From: an uncultured Treponema sp.
GTDB taxonomy: Bacteria; Spirochaetota; Spirochaetia; Treponematales; Treponemataceae
Direction of reading: 5' to 3'
DNA: 31,111 nucleotides
NCBI GenBank assembly: GCA_905236465.1
Contig: CAJOQA010000212.1
Location: 1 to 31,111, forward strand
The translations under genes were made by a program, and so were the position numbers. This document shows positions 16,225-24,141 of the stretch, in pieces. The notes under the pieces are model-generated. The model was not told the origin of the DNA and ran no database searches. It saw only the letters and a list, made by a program, of their open reading frames with translations. The stretch's first letter is position 1, and every line of letters begins with the position of its first letter.

Positions 16225-17649
16225 ATGACAGCACAAGACTTTCAAAAGCATTTTAAGTTACGGTACAGGTCAACTAGCTCATTCCTAGCAGGCTTTATTA
16301 TGGCGCTGATGGATGCTTTTATCCTTCTGCTTTGCATTGGAATTGGTTTTTTTATAATAAACTTAATAAATCACAGCTGGATTAATTTCCGCTCCTTTGT
16401 AACCTATTGGGTTTACCTGCCACCTTTTGTTTTTGTTTTTTATGCTGCGGGGCTTTACCCTGGGATGTTAGTTGCCCCACAAGAAGAAGTAAAAAGATTT
16501 TCTTTGTGCACTTTTTTTGGCCTAATGGGGATAGCCATAAGCATAAATGTAGAAACAGATGATAAATGGCCTATAAGCGCAGCTTTACTTATCAGTTGGC
16601 CCTTTGCTACAGTCTTACTCCCTGCTTGCCGTGAATTTTTTCGCAGAGTCTTGTCGCATTTTAAATGGTGGGGGGTTCCTGCGGTAATATTTGCCAAAAA
16701 TACAGATAATTCAAAGGTTGTAGTCCACCGTCTGGTAAAAAACCCCTACTACGGTTATAGTCCTGCAATAATTATAACTGATTCATATACATCTATAGAT
16801 AACTTTGAAGGGGTTCCCGTTTTTCAGTTTTCTGATGAAATTTTCTCCTATATTATGAGTTTAAAAATCAAAGTAGCTATTGTCTGTGGCTACGACAAAA
16901 GCCTGGAAAAAATACATACAAAGTTCCGCTATTTAATACAAGTTCCACAAAGCAAATTAGTCACAAACATGTCCCTCCACATGAGGGATTTAGGTGGGAT
17001 TCTTGCTTTTTCTTCCACTAACTACCTTACAAAAAGCAGATCCCTGATGCTAAAAAGAATGATAGACATAATCCTTTGCCTTACAGTCTTCCCCTTCGTC
17101 CTTATTGCAACACTTTTTGTTGCTATTGCAATTAAAATAGACTCACGGGGGCCTATTTTTTATGGGCACAAGAGAGTTGGTAAAAACCACAAAGAAATTC
17201 GCTGTTGGAAATTCCGCTCTATGTGCATTGACTCTGAAGAAAAACTTAAAACAATTCTGGCAACAGACCCCGTTAGGGCAGCAGAATGGGAAAAAGACAG
17301 GAAGTTTACAGATGACCCTAGGGTAACGAAAGTCGGTAAATTTTTAAGAAAAACAAGCTTAGACGAACTCCCCCAGCTTTGGAATATTTTTGTAGGTCAG
17401 ATGTCTTTTGTTGGGCCCCGACCTGTAACAGAGCCGGAGTTAAAAAAATATGACAAATATGCAGACTACGTTCTTTCTGTGCAGCCAGGCCTAAGTGGCA
17501 TGTGGCAGATTTCGGGAAGAAGTGACACTGGATATGAAGAGAGAATAACACTTGACACCTATTACATACAAAATTGGTCCATTTGGCTAGATTTATGGAT
17601 TATAATAAAAACAGTTTGGGTTGTTATTCTTGGCAAAGGAGCATACTAA
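16225..17649 (+). CDS. wbaP: WbaP-type polyprenyl-phosphate sugar-1-phosphate transferase
   Basis: This 474-aa membrane protein moves a sugar phosphate from a nucleotide sugar onto undecaprenyl phosphate, the first step of a lipid-linked glycan. About four N-terminal membrane helices (about 20-140) are followed by a Rossmann-like cytoplasmic domain (about 150-265). The catalytic domain begins with a re-entrant hydrophobic helix (about 278-303), then KRVGK, WKFRSM, the catalytic D380-E381 in TSLDELPQLWN and GPRP (397-400). The ending PGLSGMWQISGRSD and the length match WbaP (about 476 aa), which uses UDP-galactose; other members use glucose or other sugars, so the substrate is not certain. It lies in the rfb operon, 2 bp before the next gene. 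No flippase, polymerase or glycosyltransferase is present in the window. Confidence 0.88.
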   Translation: MTAQDFQKHFKLRYRSTSSFLAGFIMALMDAFILLLCIGIGFFIINLINHSWINFRSFVTYWVYLPPFVFVFYAAGLYPGMLVAPQEEVKRFSLCTFFGLMGIAISINVETDDKWPISAALLISWPFATVLLPACREFFRRVLSHFKWWGVPAVIFAKNTDNSKVVVHRLVKNPYYGYSPAIIITDSYTSIDNFEGVPVFQFSDEIFSYIMSLKIKVAIVCGYDKSLEKIHTKFRYLIQVPQSKLVTNMSLHMRDLGGILAFSSTNYLTKSRSLMLKRMIDIILCLTVFPFVLIATLFVAIAIKIDSRGPIFYGHKRVGKNHKEIRCWKFRSMCIDSEEKLKTILATDPVRAAEWEKDRKFTDDPRVTKVGKFLRKTSLDELPQLWNIFVGQMSFVGPRPVTEPELKKYDKYADYVLSVQPGLSGMWQISGRSDTGYEERITLDTYYIQNWSIWLDLWIIIKTVWVVILGKGAY

Positions 17650-17651
17650 AA

Positions 17652-19214
17652 TTGAAAAATTTCAACTTTGCGAAATCTTTTCTTTTTGCCCTTTTACTTT
17701 TTATTGCCACCGCAAAGTTCTCTGTTGCACAAGAAGAGCCCGCTCCCCTGTATAGGATTTCAAAAGTAATATATTCCTTGCAGGGGCGGACAAATGAAGA
17801 AACATTAAAAAATAATATAAAAATAGATAGGGAAAAAGTATTTGCCTCTAAAGAGGAGTTTGAAAATTATATTAATTACATACAAGGGCAAATAGAAAAT
17901 ACAAGGTTGTTTGAACAGATTTATGTTTTTTATACTGTGGATACAGAAATAAGCCTCTTTATTCAAGCATCAGAAGCATCTAATATGCTGATTTTACCCA
18001 AGCCTTCCTATTCCTCAAATTCAGGGGCAGAGCTAGAAATAAAACTAAAAGATAAAAACTTTTTGGGGAAAATGAATCCCCTTGATTTTGACATAGAAGT
18101 TCTTTTAGGTACAGAAGATGAACCTGATGATTTTTCAAAAGTTACACTTGGCACAAATTTTGAATACACCTATCCATTCATTTTTGAAAAAACAGAAAAT
18201 GAATGGTCCAATATCCTCTCTTTTTCCTGGCTTTTGGGGGAAAGCAAACCGGAATTTTCATTTGAAACAGGCTTAAAAACTACTATTCCATTAGCAAAAT
18301 CAACAGCGGTAGAACTTCATTTTACCCAATCCCTTATTCAAGATTTTGACTATATGGAATTTGAAGATGCATTTTATTTCGTAGATGAATGTGGAATTGC
18401 CCTTCCCCTAAAGATAGGAGAAATTAATTACAAAAGTTTGCTTTACACCCCATTTACAAACTTTACCCACAATTGGGATCAAGATGGCATTTCTAGTGAA
18501 AACAAAGACCTTGTAGGACCTTACATAGAAGTTGGCCACAAAATTGAAAATGAAAATGTAAATTGGAAGGGAAACTTCAGAAATGGTTGGGACATAGAAG
18601 TAAGCCAATCCTTTATTTGGAACTTTAAAAGACAAGTCTTAAACCCAAAGGTTACTGGAGAATTAACTTTATTTAAAGCATTTAAATATTTTGCTGTAGC
18701 ATCTTCTTTATATGGCTATGCAATGGTAGAAGAAAAGGAAAACACTTGTGGTGAAAGGCTAAGGGGAATTCTTGATAAAGAAAAGTTTAAAAATTCTGAA
18801 ATTGAAGCTTTGTCTAGTCAAACAGCCATCGCACTAAGCCTTGACTTTCCTATCCATATTCTAACCACAGACTGGTTAGGCTGGAGCCAAAGTCTATTTG
18901 GTACTAGGGATTCCTTTTCACTGCTATACAAAATATTTGAGTATACAGACTTTGAAATACAGTTTTCCCCCTTTACAGATATTGCTCTTACAAAGAATAC
19001 GGAAAGCGGGCGGCTTTTTAGCATAAAAGACGGATTTTATACAGCAGGATTTGAAATACTCGTTTACCCTAAAAGGTGGAAAAGCTTTGTTGTCCGCTTA
19101 AGTTCTGGTTGGGACTTAAGCAGAAGTCTTCTAAAAGAATACCTAGACACATCTTGGCGAAGAAGTGAAACAAAAAAACATGAAATATATTTTGGCTTAA
19201 GCCTTCAATACTGA
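17652..19214 (+). CDS. Omp85-like outer-membrane protein with a single POTRA domain
   Basis: This 520-aa protein starts at a TTG with AAAGGAG 10 nt upstream; starting there puts a clear signal peptide first (about 1-27, FSVA-Q likely cleavage), whereas the earlier start would read inside wbaP. Residues about 33-110 look like one POTRA domain (YRISKVIYSLQGRTNEETL, then helices and a closing strand). A barrel-type region follows, opening with AELEIKLKDKNFLGK, typical of the first strand of Omp85 proteins, and ending in Tyr (IYFGLSLQY), a barrel sorting signal. BamA has five POTRA domains and TamA three, so this is a short relative. Its 3' end overlaps the convergent gene by 10 bp. Cargo is unknown; the context suggests a role with the rhamnose/WbaP glycan. 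Confidence 0.7.
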   Translation: MKNFNFAKSFLFALLLFIATAKFSVAQEEPAPLYRISKVIYSLQGRTNEETLKNNIKIDREKVFASKEEFENYINYIQGQIENTRLFEQIYVFYTVDTEISLFIQASEASNMLILPKPSYSSNSGAELEIKLKDKNFLGKMNPLDFDIEVLLGTEDEPDDFSKVTLGTNFEYTYPFIFEKTENEWSNILSFSWLLGESKPEFSFETGLKTTIPLAKSTAVELHFTQSLIQDFDYMEFEDAFYFVDECGIALPLKIGEINYKSLLYTPFTNFTHNWDQDGISSENKDLVGPYIEVGHKIENENVNWKGNFRNGWDIEVSQSFIWNFKRQVLNPKVTGELTLFKAFKYFAVASSLYGYAMVEEKENTCGERLRGILDKEKFKNSEIEALSSQTAIALSLDFPIHILTTDWLGWSQSLFGTRDSFSLLYKIFEYTDFEIQFSPFTDIALTKNTESGRLFSIKDGFYTAGFEILVYPKRWKSFVVRLSSGWDLSRSLLKEYLDTSWRRSETKKHEIYFGLSLQY

Positions 19215-19239
19215 ACTAAAGGCTCCACAGCATTTTTTT
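19200..19239 (+). terminator. Weak candidate terminator of the rfb operon
   Basis: AAGCCTT-type stem: AGCCTT (19200-19205) can pair with AAGGCT (19219-19224) around a 13-nt loop, and seven T occur at 19233-19239, 8 nt after the stem. The gap makes it a weak intrinsic terminator. It lies inside the 3' end of the convergent gene, since no intergenic space exists. Confidence 0.3.
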
Positions 19240-20356
19240 CTTCTTTGAGACTAAGAGACCTTTGTGCACAGAGTCGCCAATAGGGTTCTGGTTCATTATC
19301 TTTAAGAATATTTAAAAGTGCAAGTGCAAAAACCTTACAATCATTATTATAGGCAACATCAGCTAAATTATAGAACATCTCCCAAATTCCATTTCGGTTT
19401 CCCCAATCAACAATATCAGAATACATAGAAGCCTTTTGCAATAAATCCTCAAGGTTGGTATAAGAGTAGTCTGTAATGCGGTCTTCCAAAATATCCTGTA
19501 TTTTTGTAAGGGCAGTGATTGTTCCAAGAGCTGCGCACCGAAGTGCTTTTGCCCTCTGATTCTTTCTTACATAATAGTCTGTCAGACCAGCAAGAGCTTG
19601 AATAGAAATATCATTTGGGTTTCGGTAAAGCAAAAAGAACTTTGTAAGGGCAGCTTCCTTATCTTTTTCAGGATTCATAACCCTAACAAGAGATGTTAAA
19701 AAACTATAGCGGTCGGGATTTGTTATGTTATCAGAGTAACACTTATCATCCTTTAAAACCGAAAGCATATATTTTTCATAAGCTTCATCATTTTTCTGAT
19801 CTTTAGCAATAGAAGCAAGCTCATATAAAATATCATACTTAACGTCTGGAATACTTAGCATATCCGATGAGCGTAAGGCCTCATCCATAAATTTTAAAGC
19901 TAAGGCATTTTCCCCTTCTAACCTATAAACCTTTCCAATTAAAAAATCTGCTTCGGGATATTTTTCATTTTTAGTCAGGAATTCAATCAGTTTAGAATAT
20001 CTTTTTTCAAAAAAATCTGAACCGTACATCTCCTCATAGTTTTTAATAATAGTAAGTGCCCTACTTTGTCCTTTTTTTTCAAGAATCGGCTTTATCTCGT
20101 CAAGAAAATCGCCAGCCCTTCGTACCGCAGAGATTTTTTGTATTTGCTCAAGCGTATTAAGTTCATTTATGGACTGCGTTTTACGGTCATCTTTTGCCTG
20201 CTCTGCAAGAGAAAGGGCAGTTCCGTAGTTACCATTATCAAATTCTGTCTGAGCATATTTTAAGGTAAGCCAATAATCTTTAGCAGAGGCAAACAAGGGT
20301 AATGCAAGCAAAAGGGTAAAAGTACAAAGACCTTTTTTAATATCTATCTTAATCAT
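19205..20356 (-). CDS. Exported protein with TPR-like helical repeats, function unknown
   Basis: I do not recognise this 383-aa protein. ATG 20356 gives a clean signal peptide (basic IKIDIKKG, hydrophobic core, cleavage after ASA near residue 25), so the mature protein is probably periplasmic. The rest is helical, with repeated patterns such as YGTALSLAEQAKD, YPEADFLIGKVYRLEGENALALKF and AKALRCAALG that resemble tetratricopeptide repeats, although no strict 34-residue periodicity is obvious. GGAG lies 11 nt before the ATG; an in-frame TTG at 20365 is less likely. It begins 23 bp after ispG, so it is probably cotranscribed with it, and its end overlaps the Omp85-like gene by 10 bp. From memory, T. 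pallidum also has a hypothetical gene beside gcpE. A scaffold or envelope-assembly role is only a guess. Confidence 0.8.
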   Translation of the reverse strand: MIKIDIKKGLCTFTLLLALPLFASAKDYWLTLKYAQTEFDNGNYGTALSLAEQAKDDRKTQSINELNTLEQIQKISAVRRAGDFLDEIKPILEKKGQSRALTIIKNYEEMYGSDFFEKRYSKLIEFLTKNEKYPEADFLIGKVYRLEGENALALKFMDEALRSSDMLSIPDVKYDILYELASIAKDQKNDEAYEKYMLSVLKDDKCYSDNITNPDRYSFLTSLVRVMNPEKDKEAALTKFFLLYRNPNDISIQALAGLTDYYVRKNQRAKALRCAALGTITALTKIQDILEDRITDYSYTNLEDLLQKASMYSDIVDWGNRNGIWEMFYNLADVAYNNDCKVFALALLNILKDNEPEPYWRLCAQRSLSLKEEKNAVEPLVQY

Positions 20357-20379
20357 GTAAAACAAAACTCCATAAAAAA

Positions 20380-21474
20380 CTATAAGGTTTTTAGTTCTTC
20401 CTCAAATACTTTATCGGCATCTTCAGGAGAAATTGTTCGTATTATTTTTCCTTTCTTAAAAAGAATAACTTTATCCCCGCCGCCTGCAATGCCTAAATCA
20501 GCATGTTTTCCTTCACCAGGTCCATTTACAACACAACCCATAACGGCAATAGTTACATCTTTTTTTAGGGAATAAAGCCTTTCTTGCCACCTGTCTACAA
20601 AAGAATGCACATCAAAACCTAAACGACCACATCTAGGGCAGCTTACCAGAGTCACGCCACCTGATCTTTTCCCGCACTCATGGAGTATTTCCCGTGCAGC
20701 AATCACTTCATTTTCAGGGGAAGAGGAAAGACTTACCCTTATTGTTGAACCAAGACCCTCATTTAACAGTGTAGTAAAGGCTATAGAGGACTTTACAATT
20801 CCACTTATAAGAGGACCGGCTTCGGTAACACCTATATGCAGGGGAATATCAGAAACTTTTGCAAAAGCTTCATTTGCTTCTATTGTCTCCCTCACAGATG
20901 AAGCTTTCATGCTTACAACAACATCTTTAAAATTCAAGTCATCAAAAACTGAAACTTCTCTTAAGGCAGTCTCAGCAAGGGCCTGAGCCCTGTCCATTTT
21001 ATTTTCTTCTACTAAGGTTGAAAGGTCTTTTGGAAGGCTACCGGTATTTACCCCTATGCGGATTGCAGCCCCTTTTTCCCTACAAGCAGAAACAACAGCT
21101 TCAACCCTTTCCCTACTTCCAATATTTCCGGGATTAATTCTTATAACACTTACGGGCCCCTTCAAACATTCAAGGGCAAGGCGGTAGTCAAAATGAATAT
21201 CTGCCACCAAAGGGACATCTGTATTCGAAGCGATTGTACAGAGGGCATGTGCGCTTTCCAGATCAGGAACAGCAAAACGAATTATATCACAACCAAGAGC
21301 TTTAAGAGTATTTATTTGCTTTAGAACAGAAATAAGCCTGTCACTTTCTGGAAGAACATCTGTAATGCTTTCTTTCCACATAGTCTGTATTGTAACAGGA
21401 TTATCAGAGCCTATTAAAATACTTCTTATTCCGTTAAAACCGCCTATTTTTACTGTCCGACTTTGCTTAAACAT
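20380..21474 (-). CDS. ispG: 4-hydroxy-3-methylbut-2-enyl diphosphate synthase IspG (GcpE)
   Basis: This 364-aa [4Fe-4S] enzyme converts ME-cPP to HMBPP in the MEP isoprenoid pathway, upstream of the undecaprenyl carrier used by the WbaP-type enzyme. Cluster ligands are C279 and C282 (SCPRCGRLGFDV) and C314 with E321 (GCVVNGPGEGKHADLGIAGG), the same spacing as in E. coli IspG. The N-terminal TIM-barrel part has IRINPGNIG and GVNTGSLPKD. The usual SMTNTDT motif reads TMWKESIT (31-38), a clear variant. I chose ATG 21474 with GAGGG just upstream rather than a TTG at 21498 inside the terminator. The start codon follows the V-ATPase terminator so closely that no promoter fits between them, which suggests readthrough control. 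Confidence 0.96.
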   Translation of the reverse strand: MFKQSRTVKIGGFNGIRSILIGSDNPVTIQTMWKESITDVLPESDRLISVLKQINTLKALGCDIIRFAVPDLESAHALCTIASNTDVPLVADIHFDYRLALECLKGPVSVIRINPGNIGSRERVEAVVSACREKGAAIRIGVNTGSLPKDLSTLVEENKMDRAQALAETALREVSVFDDLNFKDVVVSMKASSVRETIEANEAFAKVSDIPLHIGVTEAGPLISGIVKSSIAFTTLLNEGLGSTIRVSLSSSPENEVIAAREILHECGKRSGGVTLVSCPRCGRLGFDVHSFVDRWQERLYSLKKDVTIAVMGCVVNGPGEGKHADLGIAGGGDKVILFKKGKIIRTISPEDADKVFEEELKTL

Positions 21475-21488
21475 TGTGCCCTCTTCAT

Positions 21489-21527
21489 AAAAAAACAATG
21501 CGGATAGCCAGAAATCTGACCATCCGC
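21489..21527 (-). terminator. Strong intrinsic terminator after atpK
   Basis: A 12-bp stem (21516-21527 with 21500-21511; two G-T wobbles) closes a 4-nt ATTT loop and is followed on the minus strand by ATTG and seven T (21495-21489). It ends the V-ATPase operon 25 bp after the atpK stop. The T-run is only 14 nt from the ispG ATG, and the ispG ribosome site follows at once, so it could act as an attenuator for ispG. Confidence 0.85.
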
Positions 21528-21551
21528 AGAGAATTTAGCTTTTTAGTTTAA

Positions 21552-22004
21552 TTAAAGCTTTACCATCATACCGAATACCATGCTGAACAAAGCAATGGTT
21601 TCGCAAAGACCTACAACCATGATGTAGTTTGTAAAGCCCTTACCGGTCTCACCAAGAGCATCTGAACCTGCAGCACCAGCTTTTCCCTGTGCAATTGCAG
21701 ACATACACATAGAAAGACCACATGCAAGACCAAGACCTAAAAGGAAAAGACCTCCTGCTCCATAAGAATCAGGTCCAAGGTTCTGTGCCTTTCCCAGCAT
21801 ATTGTTCATAAGAAGGAAACCGTAAATTGTCTGTGTAAGAGGAGCACCAGCAAAAACAACCAGAAGGAATGGAGCGGGCTTATTGTTAAGATAGCACCTC
21901 TTCCAAGCTCCGATTGCACCTTGACCGGCAATACCGATTCCGATTGCGCTACCCATAGCTGCAATACCCATAACAATACCTGCACCAATCATACCCCAGT
22001 TCAT
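21552..22004 (-). CDS. atpK: V-type ATPase membrane ring subunit K
   Basis: This 150-aa proteolipid makes the rotating ion ring of the V/A-ATPase. It is two fused helical hairpins, four membrane helices, rich in Gly and Ala. Only the second hairpin has the ion-binding glutamate, E135 in GLCETIAL. Around it are T57, Q58 and Y61 (PLTQTIYG) and Q106 (AIAQGK), which correspond to T64, Q65, Y68 and Q110 of Enterococcus hirae NtpK, a Na+-binding ring; this suggests Na+ coupling. A very good ribosome site (AAGGAG, 6 nt spacing) precedes the ATG, with a small hairpin just before it. It is the last gene of the operon, set apart by a 154-bp structured leader and closed by a terminator. Confidence 0.95.
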   Translation of the reverse strand: MNWGMIGAGIVMGIAAMGSAIGIGIAGQGAIGAWKRCYLNNKPAPFLLVVFAGAPLTQTIYGFLLMNNMLGKAQNLGPDSYGAGGLFLLGLGLACGLSMCMSAIAQGKAGAAGSDALGETGKGFTNYIMVVGLCETIALFSMVFGMMVKL

Positions 22005-22158
22005 AATTAACTCCTTATCCGCCTGTAGCGGAAGTTTTTATTTTTAAGTTGCCTCAAAAACTGAATTTTTTTTTGAGGCTCCCTTCAATTAAAATATTTT
22101 AACAGGCAAGCCTGTAAAATCACATTTTTTTATTATGGGCAACGTATGCCCATAATTG
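22005..22158 (-). other. Structured intergenic region between atpI and atpK with four hairpins
   Basis: In minus-strand order there are four inverted repeats. One is a 10-bp perfect stem starting 3 nt after the atpI stop (22156-22147 with 22141-22132, 5-nt loop). The second is a CAGG/CCTG hairpin extended by A/T pairs (22120-22096). The third is a 10-bp perfect stem GCCTCAAAAA/TTTTTGAGGC (22079-22070 with 22060-22051). The fourth is a 5-bp stem TCCGC/GCGGA (22032-22018) directly before the atpK ribosome site. None is followed by a T-run on this strand, so they are not intrinsic terminators. They may cut or protect the mRNA so that atpK, needed in about ten copies, is expressed more than its neighbours. 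Confidence 0.75.
22091..22118 (-). promoter_or_regulatory. Possible internal promoter for atpK
   Basis: Minus-strand TTTACA (22118-22113) and TATTTT (22096-22091) are separated by 16 nt. It overlaps the second hairpin. The -10 is poor, so this is only a possible source of extra atpK transcript. Confidence 0.25.
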
Positions 22159-24141
22159 CTACTTTTCCCTAAAGGGACTATATTTTGTTCCGCTCCAGGT
22201 CATGCCCAAGTGGGTTGAAAATTCAAGTGTATTCAAACGCACACCGTGAACTATGACAGAAAGCAAGTTCAGCATCATGTTCAACCCATGTCCAAAGACA
22301 AGCAGAACTATGCCAAAGATTACAAGAACAAGTTTTCCCAACATAGGACCAGCCATAGTATTTACTGTTGATGAAATAGCCGCACCAGCCAAGGCTACAG
22401 CCCAAAGACGGATATAGGATACAATATCACTGAATACATTAACTATGCCCAAGAGAACACTGATTATGTTCTTTAGACTTTCCAAAATAGAGGCAACTAT
22501 ACTGCCACTATAATTTGAAAAAACAAAGTTTAAGACAAAACCAAACAAAAGTACACCTATACAAATATACGGTGTATTTGATGGCCAAACAAGACCAAAG
22601 GCTTCGATTGGACTTCCTGTATCGCTTAGGGGGAACTTAGCTGAATCAACAACCATGTTCATTACAACATAGAACATACCCCAAAGTTCTATCAGGGAAC
22701 CAAATTCTCCTATAGCCTTAAGGCTCTTACGGTTAGCAATGATGCCCTTTATGTGAGCTATGCTAAGTTGTATAAGAGCTAAGACGAAGCAGAAAACCTT
22801 CTGATTTGTGTCAGCAGCATCTGAACCTACATTATGAGCAGCAAACAGACTGTTATCTGACAGTGAAGTAAACCAAGTAGGCAGATTTTCTACAGGAATG
22901 CCAAATAGAGAACAAGTTAATGTGCCCCAAACCATTGTACAGACACCGAGCAGGGTTACAAGAACCGGCAGGGACTTACTCTTGAGCTTTGCACAGAGCA
23001 AAATACCTACCAAAGCAATCAGTAGACCGTATCCTGCATCAGCAAAAATCATTGCAAAGAAGACACAGAAAAAGAGGAGGAACCAGCCCGAAATATCATA
23101 TTCATGGTAACCTGGCGTAACATCCAAGAAGTCTGTCAGAGGATAGATAAGACTTACAAGCTTATTGTTATGCAGCTTAGTAGGAACCTCATCATCTTCT
23201 GCTGGATCTGTCATAGCATAGGCCCATTCATTTGCTTTACATTCAGCAGAAAAAGCCTCTATGCTATCAACTGGCAAATAACCTACAAGCCAAGCAAGCC
23301 TTGTACCACCAGCAACTTCCTCTTCTTCTTGAGCTTTTATTGCATCTTCAAGAGAAGAAATCTCTGAACTTTCAGATTCCTTTTCAGAAAGGAGCAAATC
23401 TTCCCTATCCATTCCAGAATAGATTGTCTCAAACTCTATGTCGCTTGCAAGAGTCTTTTTAAGCTCAGCCAATGTAGAAGCATATTTTTTTGCATCTAAA
23501 AGCTCAGCTTCAATCCTTTCAATTTCCTTCTTAGAACTTTCTATACTAATGGCAAGTTCTTCTGAAGATTTTTCAGGAAGAGGAACAGAATATGCTTCAG
23601 GTGGCAGGGATGCAGGTCTGTCAGTAACTTCTTCTTGCGAAAGAAGCAAGAAACGCGCAACCTTGTTCACAGAGTTAACAAGTATGGTATTCAAATCTTT
23701 TCCGATAAGACCATACTTATCGACAGGAATTTCATACATGTAGAGGAAAATTCCCTTTTCTGCCAAGAAGGCAAAATTCTGTGGCTCAACAGAACCCCAT
23801 TTAGAAAGCCTTTCTAATTCCAACAGGTTCTGGGAAATTGAATCTAAAAGGGACTTTTTGCGGTCACTTAAAGCTAAAATTTCTTTGGCCTTCTGCACAG
23901 CTCCATCTTTTGAAAGCTGAACCTGAACAGGAAGTAGTTTTTTAGGCAACTTAATCTCATCAATCACAGAAAGAGCCTTATCTGTTACTGATGAATACTC
24001 CTTGTATGCAGCTAATACAGGACCTTCACCTTCAAGAGCTTCTAGATGGACTAAGCCCATCTTGCGAAGCTTCTTTAAAGACTCCTTACGTTCTGAGTTA
24101 AGAACAACAAGGGAAACTTTTTTCATCTGAACAATAGCCAT
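22159..24141 (-). CDS. atpI: V-type ATPase membrane stator subunit I (a)
   Basis: This 660-aa subunit holds the ion half-channels against the K ring. The N-terminal half (about 1-335) is soluble and coiled-coil rich and faces the cytoplasm. The C-terminal half has about seven to eight membrane helices, starting near FLLFFCVFFAMIFADAGYG. The essential arginine is R578 in SYIRLWAVALAG, with a second, R635, in HGVRLNTLEF; both match the paired arginines of NtpI. The segment FGHGLNMMLNLLSVIVHG between them is typical. GGAGGAAAAA ahead of the ATG gives strong translation, and the ATG overlaps the atpD stop as TAATG. Confidence is very high. Confidence 0.95.
   Translation of the reverse strand: MAIVQMKKVSLVVLNSERKESLKKLRKMGLVHLEALEGEGPVLAAYKEYSSVTDKALSVIDEIKLPKKLLPVQVQLSKDGAVQKAKEILALSDRKKSLLDSISQNLLELERLSKWGSVEPQNFAFLAEKGIFLYMYEIPVDKYGLIGKDLNTILVNSVNKVARFLLLSQEEVTDRPASLPPEAYSVPLPEKSSEELAISIESSKKEIERIEAELLDAKKYASTLAELKKTLASDIEFETIYSGMDREDLLLSEKESESSEISSLEDAIKAQEEEEVAGGTRLAWLVGYLPVDSIEAFSAECKANEWAYAMTDPAEDDEVPTKLHNNKLVSLIYPLTDFLDVTPGYHEYDISGWFLLFFCVFFAMIFADAGYGLLIALVGILLCAKLKSKSLPVLVTLLGVCTMVWGTLTCSLFGIPVENLPTWFTSLSDNSLFAAHNVGSDAADTNQKVFCFVLALIQLSIAHIKGIIANRKSLKAIGEFGSLIELWGMFYVVMNMVVDSAKFPLSDTGSPIEAFGLVWPSNTPYICIGVLLFGFVLNFVFSNYSGSIVASILESLKNIISVLLGIVNVFSDIVSYIRLWAVALAGAAISSTVNTMAGPMLGKLVLVIFGIVLLVFGHGLNMMLNLLSVIVHGVRLNTLEFSTHLGMTWSGTKYSPFREK

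Noticed and set aside
17574..17651. Upstream extension of the Omp85-like protein into wbaP
   Set aside because: It would put 26 unrelated residues before a clear signal peptide, while TTG 17652 has AAAGGAG at a fitting distance.
21475..21498. TTG start for ispG at 21498
   Set aside because: The codon lies next to the T-run of the terminator, and the ATG at 21474 has GAGGG upstream and matches the usual IspG N-terminus.
22125..22156. Hairpin with T-run after atpI as an intrinsic terminator
   Set aside because: The T-run is on the plus strand and before the stem; on the transcribed minus strand the stem is followed by A residues, so it does not fit an intrinsic terminator in either direction.
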